NCBI GenBank assembly: GCA_964398055.1
Contig: CAYNLK010000031.1
Coordinates: 1-64,000, forward strand
Reading direction: 5' to 3'
Length of the DNA: 64,000 nucleotides
From: CAYNLK01 sp964398055
GTDB lineage: Bacteria > Chloroflexota > Anaerolineae > 4572-78 > J111
A program made the position numbers and the translations under genes. The stretch's first letter is position 1. Every line of letters starts with the position of its first letter. Below the pieces are notes generated by a model. That model did not search any database, was not told the DNA's origin, and was given only the letters and a program-made list of their open reading frames with translations. This document shows, piece after piece, positions 38,009 through 46,996 of the stretch.

Positions 38009-38647
38009 ATGAAAAGTGCGCTGATTTGGGGCGCGGCCGGCGGCATTGGCCGGGCCGTGGTTGAACAACTGGCCGGCGACGGCTGGACTGTGTTGGCTGT
38101 GACTCGCCGCCCGCTCAAAAACCTGCCCGCCGGCGTGCACAACCTCGATGCCGACGTGTCCGATCCCTACGAAATCCAACTGGCCATCAACTCGGCCAGC
38201 CAACTGGTTGATGAAGTGAACCTGTGGCTCTATGCAGCCGGCGACATTGCCTCGGTTAAAGTGGCCGACCCATCATCACCCTCGGCCTGGCAGCGCCTGC
38301 TCGATGCCAACTTGACCGGCGCTTTTTTAACCACACATTACAGCCTGCCGCTGCTGGCGGCCGACGCCCATCTCATCTACCTGGGCGCTCTTAGTGAACG
38401 GCTGCGGTTGCCAGGGCTGGCGGCCTATGCCGCGGCCAAGGCCGGCCTGGAGGCCTTTGTCGAGGCCCTGGCCAAAGAAGAGCGCCGCCGCCGAGTCACT
38501 ATCGTCCGTCCGGTTGCGGTCGATACGCCGTTGTGGCAGAAGGTGCCGCTGCGGCTGCCGCCCACGGCGCTCACGCCGGAGACCCTGGCCCAACGAATTA
38601 TCGAGGCTCATCACCAGGGTCACAAAGGCGCGCTTGATCTGGCCTGA
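38009..38647 (+). CDS. Short-chain dehydrogenase/reductase
   Basis: The 212-residue protein has the SDR features: 'ALIWGAAGGIGRAVVEQLAG' for cofactor binding, 'LYAAGDIA' (the NAG-like motif), and catalytic Ser and 'YAAAK' with Tyr and Lys. It is shorter than most SDRs. AAAGGA precedes the ATG. The gene sits between the selenoprotein and the photolyase and could share their control. The substrate is unknown. Confidence 0.88.
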   Translation: MKSALIWGAAGGIGRAVVEQLAGDGWTVLAVTRRPLKNLPAGVHNLDADVSDPYEIQLAINSASQLVDEVNLWLYAAGDIASVKVADPSSPSAWQRLLDANLTGAFLTTHYSLPLLAADAHLIYLGALSERLRLPGLAAYAAAKAGLEAFVEALAKEERRRRVTIVRPVAVDTPLWQKVPLRLPPTALTPETLAQRIIEAHHQGHKGALDLA

Positions 38648-38672
38648 GCTGAATTTCTGAGAAAGAGTATCA

Positions 38673-40088
38673 ATGACCACAGCCATCTGGTGGATTCGCC
38701 GTGACTTGCGATTAACCGACAATCAAGCCCTCAGCCAGGCCCTGGCCCAGGCCGATGCGGTCATTCCGCTCTTCATTCTCGATCCAAAGTTATGGCACTC
38801 ACCTTACGTGGGGACCAAGCGGCTGGCCTTCTTGCTGGCGGGATTGCGCCAGCTTGAGGTCGACCTGCGCGCCCGCGGCAGCCGCCTGATCCTCCGCCAG
38901 GGCAACCCGCAGGCGGAATTGAAGGTTGTGCTGACCGAGAGCGGCGCAGCCGCCATTTTTGCCGAGGCCGACGTATCGCCCTACGCCCGCCGCCGCGATA
39001 CCGCCATCGCCGAAGCTCTGCCGTTACATCTGGTGGGCGGGCTGACCGTACAGCCGCCGGACGCGGCGCTGAAAGCGGACGGGACGCCCTACACCGTCTT
39101 CACCCCCTTCAGCCGGGCCTGGCTGGCTCTGCCGCCGCCAACCCCGGAGTCGGTGTTACCAGCACCGCCGGCAATTGTTACTCCGACACACCTGTCCAGC
39201 CACCCCATCCCGGCCGAACCGGTGCTGCCGGCCGGCGTCCCTTTTGAAGCCGGTGAAGTCGCCGCCCAGCGCCGCCTGATCGCCTTTGTGGAGGGCGCTG
39301 ACCCGGCCGTGCGCCGCTACGCCGATGAGCGCAACCGGATTGATTTGAACGGCACCTCGGGCTTATCCCCCTACCTGCGCTTTGGGATGCTGTCGCCACG
39401 GCAGGCGGTGGTTACGGCCTGGCGGGCCATTCAGCAGGCGATGAACCCCACCACCCGGAAAGGGGCTGAGACCTGGCTCAATGAGCTGATCTGGCGCGAA
39501 TTCTATCTCAACATTCTGTATCATTTTCCCCGGCTACGGGGGACCAGCTTCCGGCCGGAATATGAGCGTATTCCCTGGCTTAATGATGAAAGTGACTTTG
39601 CAGCCTGGTGTCAGGGTCGAACCGGTTACCCGGTAGTCGACGCGGCCATGCGCCAACTGGCTGAAACCGGCTGGCTGCACAATCGAGCCAGGATGATCGT
39701 GGCCTCATTTCTGGTCAAGGATCTGCTGATCGATTGGCGCTGGGGCGAGCGCTGGTTTATGCAACACCTGGTCGATGGCGATCCGGCGGCCAACAACGGC
39801 GGCTGGCAGTGGACCGCCGGCGTCGGCGTCGACGCGGCCCCATATTTCCGCATCTTCAATCCGGTCTTGCAGAGCCAAAAGTTCGACCCCGCTGGCGCTT
39901 ACATTCGCCGCTGGCTGCCGGAACTGGCCCGGGTTCCGGCCAAGTATATTCACACCCCCTGGGAGATGCCGGCCGCTGTCCAGCGCCAGGCCAACTGCCA
40001 GATCGGTCAAGATTATCCCGCCCCCATCGTCGACCACAGGCAGGCCAGAGAGCGAACCCTGGCCGCGTACGGCGAGGTCAGGGGATGA
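38673..40088 (+). CDS. phrB: Class I deoxyribodipyrimidine photolyase
   Basis: The 471-residue protein has the N-terminal antenna domain ('WWIRRDLRLTDNQAL') and the FAD domain with 'ELIWREFYLNILYHFPRL', 'GYPVVDAAMRQLAETGWLHNR', 'DWRWGERWFMQHLVDGDPA' and 'NNGGWQWTAGVG' followed by 'APYFRIFNPVLQSQKFDP'. These closely match the CPD photolyase pattern, including the Trp chain. It uses light to split pyrimidine dimers in DNA. The start is 26 bases after the SDR stop. Its place with a CarH-like regulator suggests light-induced expression. Confidence 0.95.
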   Translation: MTTAIWWIRRDLRLTDNQALSQALAQADAVIPLFILDPKLWHSPYVGTKRLAFLLAGLRQLEVDLRARGSRLILRQGNPQAELKVVLTESGAAAIFAEADVSPYARRRDTAIAEALPLHLVGGLTVQPPDAALKADGTPYTVFTPFSRAWLALPPPTPESVLPAPPAIVTPTHLSSHPIPAEPVLPAGVPFEAGEVAAQRRLIAFVEGADPAVRRYADERNRIDLNGTSGLSPYLRFGMLSPRQAVVTAWRAIQQAMNPTTRKGAETWLNELIWREFYLNILYHFPRLRGTSFRPEYERIPWLNDESDFAAWCQGRTGYPVVDAAMRQLAETGWLHNRARMIVASFLVKDLLIDWRWGERWFMQHLVDGDPAANNGGWQWTAGVGVDAAPYFRIFNPVLQSQKFDPAGAYIRRWLPELARVPAKYIHTPWEMPAAVQRQANCQIGQDYPAPIVDHRQARERTLAAYGEVRG

Positions 40089-40144
40089 CCGCTGACGGCC
40101 GATCGCCGACCGCGGTAACTACTTGGCTAAAGGTATACCAGAAT

Positions 40145-40172
40145 TTGGGAGAGAACCCGGTCGGGGTATAAT
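40145..40172 (+). promoter_or_regulatory. Candidate promoter before the exported Thr/Pro-rich protein
   Basis: TTGGGA at 40145-40150, 16-base spacer, TATAAT at 40167-40172, 34 bases ahead of the next start codon. Confidence 0.55.
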
Positions 40173-40206
40173 TTGACACAAATTCTGAAAGCCGGGATGA
40201 CCTGAC

Positions 40207-40953
40207 TTGAAACCGAAACAGCGTCAAACCATTGTCATTGTGGCGGGCGGCTTACTGGTGGCCGGTTGCCTGCTGGCCGGTTTCACCGTGTTAGGCTCCG
40301 GGGTAGGGCTGTGGTGGATTTTCAACAGCAGCGCCGAGACCGCTACGCCGATGCCCCGCATCACCCGTCGCGCCGCCACCGCGCCCACCTTTACCCCATC
40401 TGCCAGCCCGACCACCCTGCCCACCGCTACGGCTATCCCTACCCTGACCCCAACCTCGCCGCCGACTGCCACACCCTCACCGACTCCAACTGCTCTTTCG
40501 CCGACACCCACACCCCTGCCGCCGACTGATGCGCCTGCAGCGGCCCCACCCCCGCCCACCGCCACTCCGCCTCCTACCGACACGCCCGCGCCCAGCTATC
40601 CGTTCATCATTCAGGAAACGGCCCAATATCCAACGAATCACCTTAATTTTGATGTCTACGTGGCTGTTATCAACGGCAAAAATAAACCGCTGCCAGGCTA
40701 TCGGCTGCGCGGCGTCCACAGCAGCGGCCTTCAAATCGACAGCCAGGTGAGCGCGGACGATTGGACCCAGAATAGTGGGGCGATGCACTACAAAGCCGGT
40801 AACGTCAAATACGAGGCCCCCAACTCGCCTACCGGCGTCTGGACCCTTGAACTCTTGGATGAAGCCGGCGCGCCGGTCGCGCCGCCGGTTGAGTTCTCTT
40901 TTGATGCGGCCAATCCAACCTGGTATTTTCTGTTGTACCGGTTGGCGGAGTGA
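40207..40953 (+). CDS. Exported protein with Thr/Pro-rich linker and C-terminal domain
   Basis: The 248-residue product starts TTG or an equivalent codon with 'KPKQRQTIVIVAGGLLVAGCLLAGF', a signal anchor. A disordered Thr/Pro/Ala stretch follows (residues about 55-130, with 'TATAIPTLTPT' type repeats). The last 120 residues form a beta-rich domain ('FIIQETAQYPTNHLNFDVYVAVI', 'YRLRGVHSSGLQIDSQ'). This shape is common in envelope proteins of Chloroflexota. The C-terminal domain may bind something at the surface; its family is not recognised. Confidence 0.65.
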   Translation: MKPKQRQTIVIVAGGLLVAGCLLAGFTVLGSGVGLWWIFNSSAETATPMPRITRRAATAPTFTPSASPTTLPTATAIPTLTPTSPPTATPSPTPTALSPTPTPLPPTDAPAAAPPPPTATPPPTDTPAPSYPFIIQETAQYPTNHLNFDVYVAVINGKNKPLPGYRLRGVHSSGLQIDSQVSADDWTQNSGAMHYKAGNVKYEAPNSPTGVWTLELLDEAGAPVAPPVEFSFDAANPTWYFLLYRLAE

Positions 40954-41117
40954 GGCTGGCGAGGCAACATCGGCCAACAGGATGGCTGACATTGAAACCT
41001 TGCGCTGGCGAGACAACCGCCGAACAGCTTCGTCCAGCGGCAACTTGATCTGGGTCGAGTTTCAGGGATCATAGTCGGCTGCTGGTTAAAGCCGATCAGA
41101 GGTTAGCTCAGCTTCCT

Positions 41118-43523
41118 TTAGGCGTAAGCTAGGCTATCGCGCACACTGATGATGGTGGCGTTGCGGGCCGGAATAATCGAGGCCAGGACGGAAATCACCA
41201 GAATGATCGCCAGCCAGACCAGCACGGCTCCAAAGTTGTACCGGTAATCCAGGTTGGCGTCAAAGAGAACCATGCCCAGGGCGTTCGCCATTGGCTTGCC
41301 CAATACAAAAGAAATCGGCACAACGACGAGCCAGCTAATCAAACCTTGCAGCACCCCTTCCATCATGAACATACCCAAAATAGTCGGTGTTCTGGCCCCA
41401 ATGGCCCGCATCACCCCGATTTCGCGGGTGCGCTCGACCACGCTGATCGATAAAGCCCCCATCAAACCGATGCCGCCAACCAGCCCCATCAGCACGGCCA
41501 GCACCAGCAACATGGTGATGATGATGGCAAACTGGTTATCAACATTGCGCCGCAGTTCGTGCAGAACGGTGCTCTCGCTCACATCGATACCCCTGGCCTT
41601 GTATAGCTCCTTCAACTGCCGGGCCACTTCTTGCACATAAGGTTCAGCTTGATGCTGGGTCTGGACGCGAATTTCAGAGCCTCGGTTGTACTTCTTGGTC
41701 GCCCTGAAAACGGCGTCCAGGTTGGCGTAAATGGGGTCGGTCTCGCCCACGCCGCTCAGGACGTTCTGGTAAAAACCGATTACCTGCCATTCGGCGTTGC
41801 CCAGGTCGCCCAAATCAAGTCGAACTTTATCGCCGATCCGGATGTTGTTATCGTCGGCCGTATCTTTTCTGATGACGATGGCCGGGCCGTCCTCCGGCTG
41901 CAACCAGCGACCGGCGACGATCAGATTGGGCCTGAATAAAGTGCTGCCGTTGGGAATGCCGATCAACTGCGCCCCCATGCCGGCTTCTTTGAGGCGCTGC
42001 CCCTCCTTGAGAATGGAAGCGCCGTGGGAGAACCAGACTTCGGCGTACTCTACGCCGGGGACCATTTCGGCCAGGGCCAGGGTGCGGTCGATCCGTTCGT
42101 CGTCGTCAAAAACCGCCACAAAATCAAAGTTGAGCTTGGCAAAGATGTTGTCCATGGTCAGATTGAGGGAGGAGGATAGGCTCATCACCGCCAAAAACAT
42201 GGCCCCGGCCAGGATCAAGACCCCCTGGGTCAACAACAATCGGCCCTTGCGCCGGAACATATTGCCCAGCGCCACCGCATAGGGCGCTGACAACAGCTTG
42301 CGGCCCAACCCCTCGATGAGCTGGTCGAGCCAGGTGCTGCCAAAATCGCCGCCGATGCCGTAGCTGGAGATTGCCTCCCGCACCGTAATCGAGGCGCCTT
42401 TGAGCACTGGCCACAACGCCGCCAGCACCGGCACGGCCAGGGCGGCCAGCAGTTGCAATAGCAGGGCCTGGTTGGAATATTGAAACTGCTCGTAGTCGAT
42501 ATTGAAAATGTTGAGCAAGTAGCGGCTAATGCTAAAAGCCAGCAGCGCCCCCAGGGGCAGGGCCAGCAACAACGACAGGCTGCCATAGACCAGCACAATC
42601 GCCAGGTAGATCTTGGCAATCTGCCGCCGGCTGCCGCCGATAGCCTTGAGAATTCCAATCTGATCGATCTGCTGGGTAATGATGCCGGTCAGGGTGTTGA
42701 AGACCAGCACCACGCTGGCTCCCAGCGAAACCACGGCCATCACTTGCAGCACCAGGTTGATCCCGGCCATAATCGAGCGGCCCCAATGTTCTTCCGGATC
42801 CTGAAAGATGGTCAGGGCTACGCCAATCCGTTCCTTCGACAGCCGATCTTTGATCTCAGAGGCAACCTGGCGGGTCAACTCGGCGCTGTAGGGCGTTACC
42901 CGGACGATGATCTGGTTGAACTCCCCTTTGTCGATATCAAACAACTGCATCCCGTCGCTGTCGGAGAAGAAGACGGCCGGGCCGCCGAACTCCGGCGGGG
43001 GCACAAAGTTGTGGCGCAGCTTGCCGTTGATTTTGCGCGCTCTGGGGCGATCATTGACCTCAAAATAGACCGTGTCGCCGATATCCAGGTCAAAGTACTG
43101 GCTGGATAACCGCTCGATGCCGACGCGATTGCCATCCGGCCACTCGCCTTCTTTGAGCAAAAGCAATTCATACTCTTGCTCCTCATAATCTTGGCGGCTG
43201 ATCAGCCAGGCTGTCTCCCACTCATCGTCCAGTTCTATTTTGTAACGGATAGCCTGGAAATTACCCAGGGCAATGTCATCGATGCCCTTGATTTTTTTTA
43301 GCCGATTGACCATCGTCTCGTTGACATTTTGGGTAACGGCGATGGTGAAGTGGGCCGGCAGGCTGGCCCGATGGGCCGCGTCCATGGCGGTCAGTAGTTG
43401 GTCAGACATGCCAAAAGTTACCCCCACAGCAAAAACCCCCACGGCAATGCTCAGGACCGCCAGGATGGTGCGGACTTTGTTATCCCACAGGTCAGACCAA
43501 ACTTTTTGCCAGATGACGCTCAT
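41118..43523 (-). CDS. ABC transporter permease, tandem FtsX domains (copy B)
   Basis: The 801-residue protein carries two FtsX/MacB core domains in one chain. It starts 'MSVIWQKVWSDLWDNKVRTILAVLSIAVGV', with membrane helices at the N terminus and near residues 265-380, 430-450, then at the C terminus ('GLVGGIGLMGALSISVVERTREIGVMRAIGA'). Its neighbour at 43590 is a close paralogue of equal length. The products probably form a hetero- or homodimer powered by the ATPase at 46122. Together with the HlyD-type adaptor upstream this suggests export of a lipid, peptide or drug. Confidence 0.88.
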   Translation of the reverse strand: MSVIWQKVWSDLWDNKVRTILAVLSIAVGVFAVGVTFGMSDQLLTAMDAAHRASLPAHFTIAVTQNVNETMVNRLKKIKGIDDIALGNFQAIRYKIELDDEWETAWLISRQDYEEQEYELLLLKEGEWPDGNRVGIERLSSQYFDLDIGDTVYFEVNDRPRARKINGKLRHNFVPPPEFGGPAVFFSDSDGMQLFDIDKGEFNQIIVRVTPYSAELTRQVASEIKDRLSKERIGVALTIFQDPEEHWGRSIMAGINLVLQVMAVVSLGASVVLVFNTLTGIITQQIDQIGILKAIGGSRRQIAKIYLAIVLVYGSLSLLLALPLGALLAFSISRYLLNIFNIDYEQFQYSNQALLLQLLAALAVPVLAALWPVLKGASITVREAISSYGIGGDFGSTWLDQLIEGLGRKLLSAPYAVALGNMFRRKGRLLLTQGVLILAGAMFLAVMSLSSSLNLTMDNIFAKLNFDFVAVFDDDERIDRTLALAEMVPGVEYAEVWFSHGASILKEGQRLKEAGMGAQLIGIPNGSTLFRPNLIVAGRWLQPEDGPAIVIRKDTADDNNIRIGDKVRLDLGDLGNAEWQVIGFYQNVLSGVGETDPIYANLDAVFRATKKYNRGSEIRVQTQHQAEPYVQEVARQLKELYKARGIDVSESTVLHELRRNVDNQFAIIITMLLVLAVLMGLVGGIGLMGALSISVVERTREIGVMRAIGARTPTILGMFMMEGVLQGLISWLVVVPISFVLGKPMANALGMVLFDANLDYRYNFGAVLVWLAIILVISVLASIIPARNATIISVRDSLAYA

Positions 43524-43589
43524 ATGGTGAGTTATGAATGATGAATTGTGAACCAGGGATTATGGGTTCAATTGCCAGTGGTCGGCGGT

Positions 43590-45995
43590 CTACGTATACG
43601 CCAGGCTGTCGCGCACGCTGATATTGGTGGCGTTGCGGGCGGGCAAGATCGAAGCCAGAACCGAGATAAACACGATGATGACCAGCCAGGCTACCACCGC
43701 CCCAAAACTGTATTGGTAGTCCAGATTGGCTTCAAACATGGCCTGGCCCAGGGCATTGGCCAGCGGTTGGGCCATAACAAAGGAGATCGGCACGGCTACT
43801 AACCAGCTAAAGAGGCCCTGCAACACGCCTTCCATCACAAACATGCCCATAATGGTGGGCGTTCGGGCGCCGATGGCTCGCATCACCCCAATTTCCCGGG
43901 TTCGCTCCACCACGCTGATCGACAGCGAGCCCATCAACCCAATTCCCCCCACCAACGCCACGATGACGGCCAGGGCCAGCAGCATGGTCGTAGTAATACT
44001 GAACTGGGCGTCGGCGTTGGTGCGTTCTTCCGGTCCGGTTTGGGTGAAGAGGATGTCCATATTGCGCTGAGTGTACAGATCACTCAGATATTTGCGGACT
44101 TCTTGGGTATATTCGGCGCTGTAGCCAACGGAGCGAACCCGCAATAGATTACCCCGGTTGTATTTTTTAGCGGCGTTGAAAACAGCCGGCTGGGGCGCAA
44201 AGAGGTCGTCGGTGCTGAAAGTGCCGCCAAAAATCACCTGGTACAGGCCGATCACCTGCCAGTCGCTTTTGCCCAACTCGCCCATATCCAGGGTGACGAT
44301 GTCGCCTATTTTGATGCCGTTGTCGTTGGCGGTTTCCCGGTTCATCACGATCACTCGCTCGTCGCCCGGTTGCAGCCAACGCCCGGCAACCAGCAGAGGC
44401 CGGTAGATGTCGCTGCCTTCGGGCACACCGACCACCGATGCGCCCAGGCCGGCATCCTGAGCGCGCTGCCCCTCTTTCAAAATCGAGGCCGGCTGGGTAA
44501 ACCAGACCTCGGCTTTTTCCACGCCCTGTAGCGAGTTGGCCATCGCCAGGGTGCGGTCGATACGTTGGTTGTTCTCAAAGATAAAGAAAATGTCATAATT
44601 ACGCCGGCCGAACTCATTATCCAGGGTCAAGGTGATGGAAGCCGACAAACTCATCACCATCAAAAACATCCCGCCGGCCACAATCAGGACCGATTGGGTC
44701 AGCAGTAAACGATCCTTGCGACGGAACATATTCCCCAGGGCAACCGCGTACGGCGCCGACAAAAAGCGGCGGCCAAGTCGCTCGATGGCGCGGTCAAAAT
44801 GGCTACGGCCAAAGCGGCCGGAACCCAGCCCGTAACTGGCGATGGCCTCGCGCACGGTGATGCCGGCGCCCTTCAAGACCGGCCACAGAGCCGCCACAAG
44901 CGGCGCAGCAATCGCTGCCAGCACCTGGTAAATGATGGCCTGTTGGGATATCTGGAACTGTTCATAATCGATATTGAACAGGTTTAAGAACCATTGGGTG
45001 ATGCCAAAGGCCAGGGCTGCGCCCAACGGCAGCGAGATGGCCAGGGCCAGAATGCCGTACACCAGCACCCCGGCCAGATATATCTTCATAATGGTGTTTC
45101 TTTGGCCGCCAATGGCTTTGATAATGCCGATCTGGTTGGTCTGCTGGGTAATCAGGGCGGTCAGGGTGTTGAGCACCAACACCACACTGGTAAAGACTGC
45201 CACCACGGCCAGAACCTGCAAAACCAGGTTGAGTCCGTCCACAAAAACGCGGCCCCAATGCTCCTCGGGGTCCTGATAGAAGGTGACCGCCACGCCGTAT
45301 CCCTGCTTGGCCAGCCGATTCTTCATCTCCGAGGCAACCTCTTTGGCCAATTCAAGGCTGTAGGGCTTAACCCGGGCTTTGATCTGGCCAAATTCTCCCT
45401 TGGGGATGTTGAAGCGTTCCAACCCTTGCGCATCCACAAAAAAGTAGGCGTCGCCGCCAAATTGGGGCGGCGGTACAAAAGGATGGCGGATTTTAGCGTT
45501 GATGGTCAACGGCCGGTCGGTTTTGGGCAATTCAAAGATAACCTTATCACCCATGTCGATGCCAAAGTATTGGCTCGACAGCCGTTCGATGCCGATCAGA
45601 TCATTCTGGGGCCAGTCACCCTCCTTCAATTGCAGGGTGTCGTAAGTTTGGTCCTCGTAATCCTGCCGCATCACCAGCGATCCCCGTTTCCATTCATCTT
45701 CGGGGTGGAATTTATAGCGCACGGTGATCTCATTCATCACCTCGAGGTCATCCAAACCCTTGATCGATTTCAAGCCGATAGCCGTATCTTCGTCGATGCG
45801 GTCGGTCAAGTACATCTGGATGTGTGACGGAGAGGTGGCCCGGTGGGCCGTGTTCATGCCGGTAATGAGTTGGTCGACCATGCCAAAGATAGTGCCAATG
45901 GCAAATACCCCGGCGGTGATACTCAACACCGCCAACAACGTGCGAATTTTGTTATCCCACAGGTCAGACCAAACCTTGGTCCAGATTACGCTCAT
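43590..45995 (-). CDS. ABC transporter permease, tandem FtsX domains (copy A)
   Basis: This 801-residue protein is the tandem paralogue of the gene at 41118; they share 'MSVIW.KVWSDLWDNK' at the N terminus and 'TREIGVMRAIGARTPTI' near the C terminus, with different central extracytoplasmic regions. It contains two FtsX-type cores with about eight helices. It lies 66 bases upstream of copy B and 126 bases after the ATPase gene, the gap being a repeat array. It forms part of the minus-strand TetR-to-permease run. Confidence 0.88.
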   Translation of the reverse strand: MSVIWTKVWSDLWDNKIRTLLAVLSITAGVFAIGTIFGMVDQLITGMNTAHRATSPSHIQMYLTDRIDEDTAIGLKSIKGLDDLEVMNEITVRYKFHPEDEWKRGSLVMRQDYEDQTYDTLQLKEGDWPQNDLIGIERLSSQYFGIDMGDKVIFELPKTDRPLTINAKIRHPFVPPPQFGGDAYFFVDAQGLERFNIPKGEFGQIKARVKPYSLELAKEVASEMKNRLAKQGYGVAVTFYQDPEEHWGRVFVDGLNLVLQVLAVVAVFTSVVLVLNTLTALITQQTNQIGIIKAIGGQRNTIMKIYLAGVLVYGILALAISLPLGAALAFGITQWFLNLFNIDYEQFQISQQAIIYQVLAAIAAPLVAALWPVLKGAGITVREAIASYGLGSGRFGRSHFDRAIERLGRRFLSAPYAVALGNMFRRKDRLLLTQSVLIVAGGMFLMVMSLSASITLTLDNEFGRRNYDIFFIFENNQRIDRTLAMANSLQGVEKAEVWFTQPASILKEGQRAQDAGLGASVVGVPEGSDIYRPLLVAGRWLQPGDERVIVMNRETANDNGIKIGDIVTLDMGELGKSDWQVIGLYQVIFGGTFSTDDLFAPQPAVFNAAKKYNRGNLLRVRSVGYSAEYTQEVRKYLSDLYTQRNMDILFTQTGPEERTNADAQFSITTTMLLALAVIVALVGGIGLMGSLSISVVERTREIGVMRAIGARTPTIMGMFVMEGVLQGLFSWLVAVPISFVMAQPLANALGQAMFEANLDYQYSFGAVVAWLVIIVFISVLASILPARNATNISVRDSLAYT

Positions 45996-46006
45996 AGTGA
46001 GTTGTG

Positions 46007-46122
46007 AGTTCTAAATGTTGAGTTTTGAATTATCCTGCGACGTGTTACCGGCAACCTGTAACTTGCCACCTGCTACCTGCTACCTGCCACCTGTGCCCTG
46101 TTACCTGCTACCTGCAACCTGT
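46007..46122 (+). repeat. Period-7 array (CTACCTG units), intergenic
   Basis: CTACCTG, CCACCTG and CAACCTG units spaced mostly by seven bases fill the gap between the ATPase gene and permease copy A. The plus-strand orientation matches the array inside the gene at 6620-6690. Confidence 0.8.
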
Positions 46123-46865
46123 TAATACCCCATCCAGTTGGCCCCGCCCACGTACTCATCGCGGGTTATTTTGCCGTCGGTAATTTCAACCACGCGCGGC
46201 ACCCGCCGGGCCAACTCCTTATCGTGCGTCACCATCAGCATCGTTTTGCCCTCTTCTACCAACCGGTTGAACAGATCAAAAACGTCGCCGGCGGTGCGAG
46301 AGTCCAGGTTGCCGGTAGGCTCATCAGCCACCAGCAGGGGCGGGTCGTTGGCCAGCGCCCGGGCGATGGCGGCTCGCTGCTGCTGGCCGCCGGAGACCAT
46401 GCTGGGCAGTTTGTCGGCCTGGTCGGCCAGCCCAACGATATCCAGCAGGTGCATAGCTCGCTCACGCCGTTCTTTGGGGCTGTATTTGTTGGCAAAATCC
46501 ATCGGCAGGATCACATTTTGCAGCAGGCTCAACGCCGGCAGCATCTGGAAAAATTGAAAGATGATGCCGACATTCTCCCCCCGCCAGGCAGCCAGTTGAT
46601 TCTCGCTCATCTTATGCACTTCTCGGCCAGTAACGATCACCTCGCCGGCGGTCGGCCGGTCGATGCCGGTGATCATATTGAGCAGGGTCGATTTGCCGTT
46701 GCCGGAAGGGCCCACAATCGAGACAAATTCCCCATTTTTTACGTCAAAGGAGATGCTCTTGAGGATGGTGATCTCACCGTCACCCACCTTAAAGCTCTTG
46801 ACGACATCCTTCACCTGAACCAGGTGGCCATTTTCTTGTTGTTTCTTTTGACCAAACAGTTGCAT
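46122..46865 (-). CDS. ABC transporter ATP-binding protein
   Basis: The 247-residue ATPase has Walker A 'GPSGNGKST', signature 'VSGGQQQRAAIARAL', Walker B 'LLVADEPTG' and 'VTHD'. It belongs to the MacB/LolD-type group. It likely energises the two 801-residue permeases encoded just downstream. The N-terminal 'FGQKKQQENGHLVQVKDVVKSF' shows a short extension ahead of the ABC domain. Confidence 0.95.
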   Translation of the reverse strand: MQLFGQKKQQENGHLVQVKDVVKSFKVGDGEITILKSISFDVKNGEFVSIVGPSGNGKSTLLNMITGIDRPTAGEVIVTGREVHKMSENQLAAWRGENVGIIFQFFQMLPALSLLQNVILPMDFANKYSPKERRERAMHLLDIVGLADQADKLPSMVSGGQQQRAAIARALANDPPLLVADEPTGNLDSRTAGDVFDLFNRLVEEGKTMLMVTHDKELARRVPRVVEITDGKITRDEYVGGANWMGY

Positions 46866-46879
46866 GGCTCTCCCTCTAT

Positions 46880-46996
46880 TTAGGTGGGGAGTTGGTAGTA
46901 GGGATTAAGGATTAGGGAGTAAGGAATAAAATCCCCAATCCCTAATCTCCCATCCCCAAGCCTCAATCTCCAATCCCTAACCCCTAATCCCTAATT
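46880..46996 (+). repeat. Period-7 array (CCCTAAT units), intergenic
   Basis: GGATTAAGGATTAGGGAGTAAGG on the left mirrors CCCTAAT/CCCCAAT units on the right, all with seven-base spacing. It lies between the PFK-like gene and the ABC ATPase gene. Confidence 0.8.
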
